Below are positions 8,298 to 16,760 of a stretch of DNA of 64,000 nucleotides, piece after piece. Position 1 is the first letter of the stretch. Every line of letters starts with the position of its first letter. The stretch is from NCBI GenBank assembly GCA_017480225.1, contig JAFVBB010000004.1, positions 62,001 to 126,000 of the forward strand. Direction: 5' to 3'. Under the pieces are notes generated by a model that made no database searches, had not been told where the DNA came from, and saw nothing but the letters and a program-made list of their open reading frames with translations. This DNA is from Bacteroidales bacterium. GTDB taxonomy: Bacteria; Bacteroidota; Bacteroidia; Bacteroidales; P3. The position numbers and the translations under genes were made by a program.

Positions 8298-9456
8298 AAT
8301 ATTCGTATTTTCCGTTTTCACTGATTATCGTCACCTGCGCCCGTTGGGACTTCTCCACGCGGCCCACCACCTGCGCCTCCACTCCAAGCGAGCGGCTTAT
8401 CTCGATCACACCCCGCGCCGTGGCCTCGTCGGTGTAGATCTCCATGCGGTGACCCATGTTGAAGACCTTGTACATCTCCTGCCAGTCGGTGCCGCTCTCG
8501 TCGTGTATCATGCTGAACAGCGGAGGCACGGGGAAGAGGTTGTCCTTGATCACGTGCAGCCCCTCGATGAAGTGCAGCACCTTCGTCTGCGCGCCGCCGG
8601 AGCAGTGAACCATGCCGTCAATCTTCGGGCGGTACTCGTCGAGCACCCTGCGAATTACGGGTGCATAGGTGCGTGTGGGCGAGAGCACCAGGTGGCCTGC
8701 GTCGACGCCCGGCACCACAGTTGGGTCGGTGAGCAGCTTCGAGCCGCAGAAGACCACCCCCTCGGGCAGGCCGCCGTCGTAGCACATGGGGTAGCGCTCG
8801 GCATAGACGTGAGAGAATACGTCGTGGCGCGCCGAGGTGAGGCCGTTGCTGCCCATGCCTCCATTGTAGGCCTGCTCGTACTTGGCCTGGCCGTACGAGG
8901 CCAAGCCCACCACCACGTCGCCCTCCTTGATGCGGGCGTTGTCGACCACATCGGCGCGACGCATACGGGCGGTGACCGTGCTGTCAACAATCACCGTGCG
9001 CACCAGGTCGCCCACGTCGGCGGTCTCGCCGCCGGTGAGCACCATGTCGACCCCCATCTCGCGCATCGACTGGCAGAACTCCTCGGTGCCGCCGATAATG
9101 GCCGAGATCACCTCGCCCGGCACAAGCCTCTTGTTGCGCCCTATGGTCGACGAGAGGAGTATGCGGTCGGTGGCGCCCACGCAGAGCAGGTCGTCGGTGT
9201 TCATCACTATGGCGTCGACGGCTATGCCCTTCCACACGGAGAGGTCGCCCGTCTCGCGCCAGTACATGTAGGCCAGCGAGCTTTTGGTGCCAGCGCCGTC
9301 GGCGTGCATTATGTTGCAGAAAGCCTCGTCGCCTCCCAGCATGTCGGGCATTATCTTGCAGAAGGCTTTCGGGTAAAGCCCCTTGTCTATGTTCTTTATG
9401 GCGTTGTGCACATCCTCTTTGGTGGCCGAGACGCCTCGTTGGCTGTACTTGTCCAT
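8290..9456 (-). CDS. purM: Phosphoribosylformylglycinamidine cyclo-ligase (AIR synthase)
   Basis: 388 residues, somewhat longer than the roughly 345 of many enterobacterial PurM proteins, as in other Bacteroidota. Seen: the N-terminal YSQRGVSATKEDV, the substrate loop HADGAGTKSSLAY, AVDAIVMNTDDLLCVGA, LTGGETADVGD (ATP/metal site) and GDVVVGLASYG. It closes the imidazole ring of AIR from FGAM with ATP, step five of purine synthesis, in the cytoplasm. The start at 9456 is chosen over an open frame 16 codons longer because a -7 box lies between the two. No other purine gene is in the window. Confidence 0.93.
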   Translation of the reverse strand: MDKYSQRGVSATKEDVHNAIKNIDKGLYPKAFCKIMPDMLGGDEAFCNIMHADGAGTKSSLAYMYWRETGDLSVWKGIAVDAIVMNTDDLLCVGATDRILLSSTIGRNKRLVPGEVISAIIGGTEEFCQSMREMGVDMVLTGGETADVGDLVRTVIVDSTVTARMRRADVVDNARIKEGDVVVGLASYGQAKYEQAYNGGMGSNGLTSARHDVFSHVYAERYPMCYDGGLPEGVVFCGSKLLTDPTVVPGVDAGHLVLSPTRTYAPVIRRVLDEYRPKIDGMVHCSGGAQTKVLHFIEGLHVIKDNLFPVPPLFSMIHDESGTDWQEMYKVFNMGHRMEIYTDEATARGVIEISRSLGVEAQVVGRVEKSQRAQVTIISENGKYEYYG

Positions 9457-9473
9457 TGGGTCTGTTTTGCGGT

Positions 9474-9482
9474 GCAAAAATA
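9474..9482 (-). promoter_or_regulatory. -7 promoter box for purM
   Basis: Minus-strand TATTTTTGC, 17 bp upstream of the purM ATG. It gives a leader of only a few bases and supports the chosen start. Confidence 0.65.
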
Positions 9483-9511
9483 CTTCTTTTTCGCGACTTG
9501 GCAAAGCCTTG

Positions 9512-9991
9512 CTACATTTTTTTCAGCTCGAAGCGCCGTGTGACGCTCTGCATGGTGCCGTCGGTGGGGCTCTCGGACAGCTCGTGCTGGCTCAACTCCA
9601 GGCGGCTCGATTCCAGCTGGTCGATGTGGTACTCCATCACCACCGCGTGCTGCTCGGCCAGCACCAGCGTGGTGTCGCCCACCACGTACCAGCCGTAAAA
9701 AGTGGTGTCCGTGCGGTCGACCACAGCACACGAGCTGCCGTCGGCGAAGTAGATGGTGTAGTTCTCGTAGCCCGACAGGGGGGCGCTGCTGGTGCCGAAG
9801 CCGTTGCTCACCGTCTCGGAGGCCTTCTCCACGCGCCACGCGCCTACCAACTTGTCGGCCACGCTTTTGGTGCACCCCGCGGCCAAAGGCAGCAACAGCA
9901 GCGGCAACGCGGCCCAAAGACCCGCACCGACGGCGGCATGGCGGCCTGCGCCAAGCCTATTGTGCTGTCTGATAAAGTGCTGCGTCAACAT
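9512..9991 (-). CDS. Small lipoprotein, lipocalin-like
   Basis: 159 residues with a charged N-terminus, a hydrophobic stretch and the lipobox PLAAGC (acylated Cys40). The mature part begins TKSVADKLVGAWRVEKAS and continues with alternating beta strands (YTIYFADGSS, TTFYGWYVVGDTTLVLAE), the pattern of small Bacteroidota lipocalin-like lipoproteins with a GxW motif. Ligand unknown. It has its own promoter and is followed by purM after 55 bp; the purM promoter lies inside that gap. Confidence 0.7.
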   Translation of the reverse strand: MLTQHFIRQHNRLGAGRHAAVGAGLWAALPLLLLPLAAGCTKSVADKLVGAWRVEKASETVSNGFGTSSAPLSGYENYTIYFADGSSCAVVDRTDTTFYGWYVVGDTTLVLAEQHAVVMEYHIDQLESSRLELSQHELSESPTDGTMQSVTRRFELKKM

Positions 9992-10010
9992 CGCGAAATG
10001 ATTTCAGACT

Positions 10011-10019
10011 GCAAAGATA
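10011..10019 (-). promoter_or_regulatory. -7 promoter box for the lipocalin-like lipoprotein
   Basis: Minus-strand TATCTTTGC, a perfect box 19 bp upstream of the ATG at 9991. The region from here to galK (10020-10386) otherwise holds repeat copy B1; no clear galK promoter was found. Confidence 0.7.
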
Positions 10020-10170
10020 CGAAATAATCGCCATCCACCGCCGCTTTTTTTCACCCTGCGCCCGCCAGCCACATCCAGGCGCGCCGCCATAATCACACAA
10101 GCAGCACATTCACAGACAATTGGGAGCAAACTTGACCTTCAGGTAGTACCTATGACGTAACACGTTGAAA

Positions 10171-10290
10171 ATAAGCGCAAAGACCATACCAACTCCTACT
10201 CAACTCCTACCCATCTACTACCCAACACCTAATCATCTACTGCAAAAGTAGGTGTTGAGCAGTCGTTGACAAGGTATTGACAACTGATTG
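10171..10290 (+). repeat. Family B repeat, copy B1
   Basis: A 120-bp intergenic sequence shared with 27149-27262. Its first part is a run of CTA/CTN triplets spaced 11 bp apart (CTACTCAACTC-type units). The middle is a perfect 9-bp stem CAACACCTA (10223-10231) with TAGGTGTTG (10249-10257) around a 17-nt loop. The end is a conserved stretch containing TTGACAAG and TATTGACAACTGATTG. Compared with the other copy the stem sequence differs in paired positions, so the hairpin is conserved while its sequence is not. It lies between divergent genes; function unknown. Confidence 0.8.
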
Positions 10291-10386
10291 ACTTGGGTTT
10301 AGGCCTGCCCTGGCGCAAAAACAGGCCGCGGCGCATACCACCAGGCGGCGTTTTGCGTTACCCTCTTCATAGAAAACAATGGCATT

Positions 10387-11526
10387 ATGACAGACACCGG
10401 CACATTGCGGCAGCGGTTCGCCGCGCGGTTCGGCGGCGGGGGCACCGCGTTCTTCGCCCCCGGACGCATCAATCTCATCGGTGAGCACACCGACTACAAT
10501 GGCGGCTTTGTTTTTCCGGGGGCGGTCACGCAGGGCATCACTGCCGTGGTGCGCCCCAACGGCAGCGGCGTGGTCAACGCCGTGGCGGCCGACCTCGGCA
10601 CCGAGTGCTCCTTCGCCATCGACGACCCTGCCGGGCCGGCCGATGTCAACTACCGCTACCTCTACGGCATAGTGCGCGAGCTGTGCGGGCGCGGTGTCGC
10701 GGTGGAGGGCTTCGACGCCGTCTACGGCGGCGACGTGCCGCTGGGGGCGGGCATGAGCTCCTCGGCGGCGCTTGAGAGCTGCTTCGCCTTCGCGCTCAAC
10801 AGCCTCTTCGGCGGCGGCAGGCTGGCGCCCATGGAGCTGGCACTGGCCGGGCAGGCCACCGAGCACCGCTACGTGGGGGTGAACTGCGGCATCATGGACC
10901 AGTTTGCCTCGGTGCACGGTCGCGAGGGCTGCCTCATGAGGCTCGACTGCCGCAGCGGTGAGTTCGAGTACTTCCCCTGGCAGCCCAAGGGCTACCGCCT
11001 GCTGCTGCTCAACAGCCGCGTGAGGCACACCCTCGTAGGCTCGCCATACAACGAGCGCCGTCAGTCGTGCGAGCGCGTGGCGGCACACGTCGGCGTGGCG
11101 ACGCTGCGCGACTGCGACTGGGACATGCTCGAGGCAGCCAGGCCAGGGCTCGACGCCACCGACTACCGCCGCGCACGCTACGTGCTGGGCGAGGTGGACC
11201 GCGTGATGGCGGTGAGCGACGCCCTGGGGCGCGCCGACTACGAGGAGGTGGGGCGGCAGATGTACCTCACCCACGACGGGCTGGCCGCCGACTACGAGGT
11301 GAGCTGCCCGGAGATAGACCTCCTGGTCGACGTGGCACGCCGCTGCGGCGTCAGCGGAGCGCGCATCATGGGCGGCGGCTTCGGCGGATGCACCATCAAC
11401 CTGGTGCGCGAGGAACTGTGCGCCGCCTTCGTGGACGAGGCTCGCCGCCGCTCGAAGGCGGAGAGCGGCGTGGAATGCCTGCCAATAGAGGTTGCCGTGG
11501 GCGCCGGCGCACGGCAGATTGACTGA
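10387..11526 (+). CDS. galK: Galactokinase
   Basis: 379 residues with all GHMP-kinase signatures: the galactokinase signature GRINLIGEHTDYN (26-38), the phosphate loop PLGAGMSSSAALE (118-130), the catalytic Asp in GIMDQF (Asp171) and the C-terminal GGGFGGC (near 329-335). It phosphorylates alpha-D-galactose with ATP in the Leloir pathway, cytoplasmic. No galT, galE or mutarotase is nearby. It is followed 28 bp later by a small membrane protein that may be co-transcribed. Confidence 0.95.
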   Translation: MTDTGTLRQRFAARFGGGGTAFFAPGRINLIGEHTDYNGGFVFPGAVTQGITAVVRPNGSGVVNAVAADLGTECSFAIDDPAGPADVNYRYLYGIVRELCGRGVAVEGFDAVYGGDVPLGAGMSSSAALESCFAFALNSLFGGGRLAPMELALAGQATEHRYVGVNCGIMDQFASVHGREGCLMRLDCRSGEFEYFPWQPKGYRLLLLNSRVRHTLVGSPYNERRQSCERVAAHVGVATLRDCDWDMLEAARPGLDATDYRRARYVLGEVDRVMAVSDALGRADYEEVGRQMYLTHDGLAADYEVSCPEIDLLVDVARRCGVSGARIMGGGFGGCTINLVREELCAAFVDEARRRSKAESGVECLPIEVAVGAGARQID

Positions 11527-11554
11527 AAATAACAACCAACACACGACACACAAT

Positions 11555-12001
11555 ATGAACAAACCCCGCACATTCTTCCACGTGCTGCTCGTGCTGAGCA
11601 TCGTCCTCGGCTGCCTCAACGCCGTAGCCTATATCTCCATTGGCATGATGCTGCCAGCCCTGGAGCAGGTACTTGCCGACAACCCCACCCTCGTCCCCGA
11701 CGAGTTCGCAATAATGACCGAGCGTTTGTTCGAGGCTCCGCAGGGCTTCTTTGTGGCCTCGGCCCTGCTCTACGCGCTCGAGGTGGTCGGCTGCTTCGTG
11801 ATGTGGCGCGAGCGGTGGACGGGCTTCCACTGCTACACCCTGGCGCGGCTGCTGCTGCTCCTTCTTCCGGCCATCTTCCTGGGATGGGGCTTCGTCGGGC
11901 TTGGCGACGTGATGTTCGCCGTGCTGTTCATCTTGGTCTACCTGGGGCTGATGAGCCGCATGACGGCCGGCGAGCCCGGCGGCGGCAACCTGCAGGAATA
12001 G
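11555..12001 (+). CDS. Small membrane protein of unknown function
   Basis: 148 residues with four hydrophobic helices (TFFHVLLVLSIVLGCLNAVAY, GFFVASALLYALEVVGCFVM, YTLARLLLLLLPAIFLGWGF, DVMFAVLFILVYLGLM) and short connecting loops. I do not recognise a family. The start at 11555 is the first ATG after galK and begins a typical membrane N-terminus (MNKPRTF). It is followed by a strong bidirectional terminator. Confidence 0.65.
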   Translation: MNKPRTFFHVLLVLSIVLGCLNAVAYISIGMMLPALEQVLADNPTLVPDEFAIMTERLFEAPQGFFVASALLYALEVVGCFVMWRERWTGFHCYTLARLLLLLLPAIFLGWGFVGLGDVMFAVLFILVYLGLMSRMTAGEPGGGNLQE

Positions 12002-12005
12002 CCGC

Positions 12006-12056
12006 GGCACAAAAAGAGAGGGCGGCCCCGCCGGGGCCGCCCTCTCTTTTTGTGCC
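12006..12056. terminator. Bidirectional intrinsic terminator
   Basis: A perfect 24-bp-arm inverted repeat with a 3-nt loop: GGCAC, A5, GAGAGGGCGGCCCC pairs with its complement, ending in T5. A-tracts and T-tracts on both sides serve the convergent galK-side and dipeptidase genes. Confidence 0.93.
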
Positions 12057-12070
12057 GTCCTGAGGCGGGG

Positions 12071-13828
12071 CTACTGTTCCTGTATCACACGGCCATGGTC
12101 GCGCACAATCATGCGCAGCCATTCCTGGCGGTAGGGCGGCTGCTTGGGCATGGCCGACATGCCGGTCTCGGTGCGCTCGAAGCGTCCGCCGCGCTCCAGC
12201 TTGATGTTGCCATCCATGTATTTCACCAGCAGGTGCTTGTCGAGGTCGCTCCACTCGGTGAACATGCGGGCTGCCGCACGTCCGCAGAAGTCGTTGAGCT
12301 GGCGCTCCAGAGCCTCGCCCTCGCTCTTGGCAGCCCTCTCGTCGAAGCGCTGCACGTCGCGCAAGAAGCCTGACTCAAGGCGGCGCTGCACATGCCGCAC
12401 ATCGACAATCATGTCAGAATAGCGGCTGTAGACGAAGTTGCTGACGCGGTTGAAGAGCCAGAAAGCCGAGCTCTCGGAATAGGTGACCATGTCGCCGTTG
12501 CCCTCGCGGAAGCATAGGGGAATCTCGGTGATGCCGCAGTACATCGGGCAGTAGACGGTGCTGTAGGTGTCGTCGACACCGAACCACAGTATGCCGCCCA
12601 CCTTCGCGGGCAGCCACGAGCGCATCTGTGCCACGAAGGAGAAGCCGGTCTGCTGGGTGCTGGTGGCGCGCTCGTGCACATACTTGCGGCCGTCCATCTC
12701 GAAGCCCATCGGGCGCCAGCGGTAGGGGCACATGAAGGGGCCTGCACCCAGGTCGCGGGTCATGTCCATGGCGGTGCCCTCGTAGTGGTCGCGCATCAGT
12801 TCCATGACGTCGTGCACATCGAGCTTGCGGTTGGGCTTCACCCAAAGCGGCATACGCTCGGCACCGGCGTCGCCCATGGCATACTTCTCGTAGCGCTTCA
12901 TGTCGTCGGCCACACGGTTGAACATGGCGTAGACGCGAGCCTCGCAGCCGCGCAGGCCGCTGAAGGTGAGGGGCGCATAGGTGTCGCAGAACGAGAAGTC
13001 GGCATCGCTGCCGGTGTACCAGCCGCAGGCGCGGGCATAGTCCACCGCGTCGGCAGAGTAGACGCACTCCACCTCGGGCTCATATATGTAGTCCATGTGG
13101 GCGCTGCTGATGGCCTTGTGCAGACCCTTGCCCTTGGCCTTGTTCCACTTGCCCTCCTGCGGGAACTGGGTGATGCGGGCCTGGTTGGCGTGGCCGCTGA
13201 CGTAGCCGTCGGGCACGCGGCGCGCCACCCACACGGCACCGTCCTGATAGTTATACTTAATTTTCTTGGCATAGTCGGCTTTCACAGGCTCAGAGCGCTT
13301 GCCTATGAGGTCCATCACCCACACCTCCTCGGGGTCGGCAATGGAGAAGCTCTCGCCCTCGGAGCAGTAGCCGTAGGTGGCCACCAGGCGGGTCATCACT
13401 TCGATGGCCTCTCGGGCGGTCTTCGCGCGCTGAAGGGTGACGTAGATGAGCGAGCCGTAGTCGATGCCCTTTATGGGGGACTTCCAGCACTCCTCACGGC
13501 CGCCGTAGGTGGTCTCGCCTATGGTCAGCTGGTGCTCGTTCATGTTGCCCACCACGCTGTAGGTGTGCGCGACCTGGGGTATCTTGAAGAGGGGCTTGCC
13601 GGTATCCCACTCCACAAGCATGAACTCGGTGCCCGCCGGGTAGTCGGCGGCCTTGCGGTAGTAGAGCTCGCCGTAGAGCGTGTGGCTGTCGGCGGCGTAG
13701 GTGATCATGGTGCTGCCGTCCTTGGTGGCTCCCTTCGTGATGAGGAAGTTGGTGCAGGCATCGGCCCCTGAGGCGGCCAACATGGCCGCACCGAAGAGCG
13801 CGGCTGCAATAATGCGGTTGATTTTCAT
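12071..13828 (-). CDS. C69 family dipeptidase (secreted Ntn hydrolase)
   Basis: 585 residues. A signal peptide (MKINRIIAAALFGAAMLAASGADA) ends directly before Cys25, which starts the mature CTNFLITKGATKDGSTMITYAADSH. In C69 peptidases this N-terminal Cys is the Ntn-hydrolase nucleophile, so cleavage would expose the catalytic residue. Also seen are VVGNMNEHQLTIGETT and GIDYGSLIYVTLQRAKTAREAIEVM, typical of the family. It probably cleaves dipeptides in the periplasm. The open frame continues 62 codons upstream but lacks a family match there; a -7 box 35 bp upstream supports 13828. Confidence 0.9.
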   Translation of the reverse strand: MKINRIIAAALFGAAMLAASGADACTNFLITKGATKDGSTMITYAADSHTLYGELYYRKAADYPAGTEFMLVEWDTGKPLFKIPQVAHTYSVVGNMNEHQLTIGETTYGGREECWKSPIKGIDYGSLIYVTLQRAKTAREAIEVMTRLVATYGYCSEGESFSIADPEEVWVMDLIGKRSEPVKADYAKKIKYNYQDGAVWVARRVPDGYVSGHANQARITQFPQEGKWNKAKGKGLHKAISSAHMDYIYEPEVECVYSADAVDYARACGWYTGSDADFSFCDTYAPLTFSGLRGCEARVYAMFNRVADDMKRYEKYAMGDAGAERMPLWVKPNRKLDVHDVMELMRDHYEGTAMDMTRDLGAGPFMCPYRWRPMGFEMDGRKYVHERATSTQQTGFSFVAQMRSWLPAKVGGILWFGVDDTYSTVYCPMYCGITEIPLCFREGNGDMVTYSESSAFWLFNRVSNFVYSRYSDMIVDVRHVQRRLESGFLRDVQRFDERAAKSEGEALERQLNDFCGRAAARMFTEWSDLDKHLLVKYMDGNIKLERGGRFERTETGMSAMPKQPPYRQEWLRMIVRDHGRVIQEQ

Positions 13829-13862
13829 ATTGTTGTATTTATTTGTTTTTAACAACGATGCT

Positions 13863-13871
13863 GCAAAGTTA
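13863..13871 (-). promoter_or_regulatory. -7 promoter box for the C69 dipeptidase
   Basis: Minus-strand TAACTTTGC, 35 bp upstream of the ATG at 13828. The stretch 13872-14145 is AT-rich and holds no gene I can support. Confidence 0.65.
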
Positions 13872-14145
13872 CGAAAAACATTTCGATTGGCAAAAGAAAA
13901 AAAACAAGCACCCTGCACCAAAAAAGCCATCCAAGCACAGTGACCGTGGAACCACATGCGGCGGCCGTCATCATTCCAACCTGAAAATATCCTCGCAGAG
14001 CATGGGGAAAACAAAGAAATCTGCCATCACGAGACATTTTCCTGTGCAATTTTCCTGTCGATACAACAGTTAGTTAAACAGAGACTTACCGTAAATAAAG
14101 AAAATAAATCCTCAAAAAAATTTTTCTGCATACAAAAAAAAGGTC

Positions 14146-14154
14146 TACTTTTGC
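14146..14154 (+). promoter_or_regulatory. -7 promoter box for the orphan lipoprotein
   Basis: TACTTTTGC follows a T/A-rich upstream region and lies 74 bp before the ATG at 14228, leaving a leader of about 65 nt. Confidence 0.65.
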
Positions 14155-14227
14155 ACCCGAATACACATGTATACACAGTGGATGCACACAATGTGGAATA
14201 ACTAAACTAACTATAAAAGCAAATGTT

Positions 14228-14998
14228 ATGAAAAGAAAACTCAGACTGTTTGCCATACTCGCCCTTCCGCTGGCAATGGCATGCGAGGAAAAAACAGAAA
14301 CCGAAGTGCGTGCACTAGAATCCAAGTTGACAGCACCGTCATGGGCGCTTCAGGCAGCACGTGGACTTGGTGACGACTTTGTAGCGACCATCGAGTGCAG
14401 GGATCGATACACCTACGCCATCTCGAGCAAAAACGACACGAACTCACTCTACCACGTCATCACCCGCACAAACAACGATAACCAGGTTGCAGACTGGGTG
14501 TACATAGACCCCACCGCTATCTCACTGACGATGGAGGGCGAGAATCTGATTCGCTACTCCTACTCCGACTGGGACACAGCATACTACTCCGTCCTGCTGA
14601 CCAACTTCAGCATGGGACGGCAATCGTGCTCCTTCAACATGGTTTTTGCCGGTATGGACATGGGCACCATGAACATCACCATGATCACCGACACAAACTC
14701 TGCAGAAGACCTCGGCACACTGCTTGGCAGCGACGGCAACAAATTAAAGCAGATACTTCGCAAAATAGCCAAACACATACCCTCCATCAACATTACGCTT
14801 GCAAACCATTCTCAAGTGGGTGATGGTAACATCAGTGTATCCGGCGGACGTGGTGGCCAACTGAACGATCAGGACGTGGCCTCACTCTGCCTGGCTGCTG
14901 GAGTCCAATCCGCGGAGTTGTGCATCAAAGCTGGGGGGAAACCTCTTACCACACACAGTGCCGACCACAAATCAGGCTGCTCTTTCGCCTGCCTGTAG
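14228..14998 (+). CDS. Orphan lipoprotein with cysteine-rich C-terminus
   Basis: 256 residues with lipobox PLAMAC (acylated Cys19). The mature part has a beta-rich central region (DRYTYAISSKNDTNSLYHVI, AISLTMEGENLIRYSYSDWD), an amphipathic segment (LKQILRKIAKHIPSINITL), a Gly/Ser-rich linker (VSGGRGGQ) and a C-terminus with four Cys (SLCLAAGVQ, SAELCIK, SGCSFACL), ending two residues after the last. I do not recognise a family. Base composition is more AT-rich than neighbours, hinting at transfer or fast evolution. It stands alone, between the divergent dipeptidase and palindromic copy A2. Confidence 0.65.
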   Translation: MKRKLRLFAILALPLAMACEEKTETEVRALESKLTAPSWALQAARGLGDDFVATIECRDRYTYAISSKNDTNSLYHVITRTNNDNQVADWVYIDPTAISLTMEGENLIRYSYSDWDTAYYSVLLTNFSMGRQSCSFNMVFAGMDMGTMNITMITDTNSAEDLGTLLGSDGNKLKQILRKIAKHIPSINITLANHSQVGDGNISVSGGRGGQLNDQDVASLCLAAGVQSAELCIKAGGKPLTTHSADHKSGCSFACL

Positions 14999-15078
14999 CG
15001 GAGGCTGGAGCTACGGCAACCGCGGCAACGCACTGTAGCGGCATTCGGCCCTGACCCTGCCTACGCAAGGCCAGGGCT

Positions 15079-15230
15079 GTCTGTTTTTCGATTGTTCTCC
15101 GATTGTTCTTCGATTGTTCTCCGATACTAAATCGAAGAACAATCGAAGAACAATCGGAGAACAATCGAAGAACAGACGGTGTTTACATTGCCCTGATGCC
15201 TTTTCCGGGTGGTTATCAACAACATACAAA
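15079..15230 (+). repeat. Family A palindromic element, copy A2 with tail
   Basis: The hairpin spans 15079-15177 (loop ACTAA). The left arm has two single-base changes (a TTTTTCG first unit and a TGTTCTCCGAT inner unit), while the right arm has the consensus, so pairing is nearly perfect. The conserved tail follows at 15178-15230 (ACATTGCCCTGATGCC, then TTATCAACAACATACAAA). It lies between the orphan lipoprotein and the metK promoter. Confidence 0.93.
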
Positions 15231-15347
15231 GACGTATCCCCATAAGTAACTGTATATGAGCACACACTGATGCCGGCGCAGCACCTGCCGACGGCGGGCG
15301 GAGGCAGGCCTTCGCGGCGGGGGCCGGAATGTGTCCGGGCAAAAAAA

Positions 15348-15380
15348 TTTTGCCACATTGCGCGGATTTTGTATTTTTGC
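15348..15380 (+). promoter_or_regulatory. metK promoter
   Basis: TATTTTTGC at 15372-15380 with a TTTG about 20 bp upstream (15348-15352) matches both Bacteroidota boxes. The predicted start near 15387 would place the riboswitch-like fold at the very 5' end of the transcript. Confidence 0.75.
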
Positions 15381-15387
15381 GCCTGCA

Positions 15388-15450
15388 AATGTGGACGGAT
15401 TTGTAATGATTGCAACCACTTGAAAAAATGCTAAAGCGTTAATTCATGGC
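15388..15450 (+). promoter_or_regulatory. Probable SAM-II (SAM-alpha) riboswitch in the metK leader
   Basis: The leader carries the SAM-II pattern: a short P1 stem GTGG (15391-15394) with CCAC (15415-15418), a loop containing GATTT and then ATTGCA just before the closing strand, followed by an A-rich joiner and the conserved GCTAAA (15430-15435). SAM-II binds S-adenosylmethionine through an H-type pseudoknot and lowers translation. Placement directly before SAM synthetase fits feedback control. I matched conserved bases by eye; the pseudoknot partner was not established. Downstream, an imperfect hairpin (15472-15497, ACTGTTA/TAACAGT) precedes the start codon. Confidence 0.65.
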
Positions 15451-15512
15451 AATTTCAGTACACTTCTTTTCACTGTTAAAACACGTTTTATAACAGTCAA
15501 AAGTAAAGAAAA

Positions 15513-16760
15513 ATGAGCTACTTTTTCACCAGCGAGAGCGTGAGCGAGGGGCACCCGGACAAGGTGGCCGACCAGATCAGCGACGCGCTTCTCGACGAGT
15601 TCCTGCGCCACGACCCCGAGAGCCACGTGGCCTGCGAGACGATGGTCACCACCGGCCTGGCCGTGGTGAGCGGCGAGGTCACGTGCGGCGGGTATGTCGA
15701 CGTGCAGTCGACGGTGCGCGACGTGATACGCGAAGTGGGCTACACGCGCGGAGAGTACAAGTTCGAGGCGGAGAGCTGCGGAGTGCTGTCGGCCATACAC
15801 GAGCAGAGCCCCGACATCAACCAGGGCGTGAGCCGCCGCCAGCGCAAGGAGCAGGGGGCGGGCGACCAGGGCATGATGTTCGGCTATGCCTGCCGCGAGA
15901 CCGACGAGTTCATGCCGCTGCCCATCACCCTGGCACACATCATCATGATGGAGCTTGGGCGCATACGCCACGAGGGGCGGCAGATGCGCTACCTGCGCCC
16001 CGACGCCAAGAGCCAGGTCACGGTGCAGTACAGCGACGGCGGCCAGCCGGAGCGCATAGACACCATCGTGGTGAGCACGCAGCACGACGAGGGCGTGGAG
16101 CAGGAGCGCATACGCGCCGACGTGGAGCGGGTGCTGCTGCCGCGCGTGGTGAAGAGGCTGCCCAAGCCCACGCAAGCCCTCTTCGGCGACGGGAAGGGCG
16201 GCTACAAACTCTACGTCAACCCCACGGGCAAGTTCGTCATCGGCGGCCCGCACGGCGACACGGGGCTGACCGGGCGCAAGATTATCGTCGACACCTACGG
16301 CGGGCGCGGCGCGCACGGCGGCGGGGCCTTCAGCGGCAAGGATGCCTCGAAGGTGGACCGCTCGGCAGCCTACGCCACGCGCCACATGGCAAAGAACCTG
16401 GTGGCGGCCGGCCTCTGCGACGAGGCGCTGGTGCAGGTGGCCTACGCCATAGGCGTGGCCGAGCCGGTGGGCCTTTATGTGAACACCTACGGCACGGCGC
16501 ACGTGCCGCTGGCCGACGGCGAGATAGCGGCTCGCGCCGGGCGGCTGTTCGACATGCGCCCCTACGCCATAGTGGAGCGCTTCGGGCTGAAAAACCCAAT
16601 CTTCCGCCCCACGGCGGCCTACGGCCACATGGGCCGCGACCCCTACGAGCAGGAGGTCACCGTCTACAAGAACGGGCGGCCGCAGGGCAAGCGGGTGCAG
16701 TTCTTCGGGTGGGAGCGGCTCGACATGGTGGAACGAATCAGGGAAGAGTTCGGCCTATGA
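15513..16760 (+). CDS. metK: S-adenosylmethionine synthetase
   Basis: 415 residues, full length. Seen: GHPDK (13-17, ATP/methionine site), the signature [12 protein letters not shown] (near 115-126) and the glycine-rich P-loop [19 protein letters not shown] (near 269-287), where Lys and Asp contact phosphates and Mg2+. It makes SAM from methionine and ATP in the cytoplasm. The start follows an A-rich leader (AAAGTAAAGAAAA). Its stop overlaps the next start as ATGA, so the DUF4491 gene is co-transcribed. Regulation by a leader riboswitch is likely. Confidence 0.97.
   Translation: MSYFFTSESVSEGHPDKVADQISDALLDEFLRHDPESHVACETMVTTGLAVVSGEVTCGGYVDVQSTVRDVIREVGYTRGEYKFEAESCGVLSAIHEQSPDINQGVSRRQRKEQGAGDQGMMFGYACRETDEFMPLPITLAHIIMMELGRIRHEGRQMRYLRPDAKSQVTVQYSDGGQPERIDTIVVSTQHDEGVEQERIRADVERVLLPRVVKRLPKPTQALFGDGKGGYKLYVNPTGKFVIGGPHGDTGLTGRKIIVDTYGGRGAHGGGAFSGKDASKVDRSAAYATRHMAKNLVAAGLCDEALVQVAYAIGVAEPVGLYVNTYGTAHVPLADGEIAARAGRLFDMRPYAIVERFGLKNPIFRPTAAYGHMGRDPYEQEVTVYKNGRPQGKRVQFFGWERLDMVERIREEFGL

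Noticed and set aside
8278..9543. 421-codon plus-strand frame opposite purM
   Set aside because: It is the antisense shadow of a well-supported purM gene in GC-rich DNA and its His/Val/Ala-rich translation matches no family.
15079..15177. CRISPR-like array
   Set aside because: Units are contiguous 11-mers in mirror arrangement with no spacers, and no cas gene is in the window.
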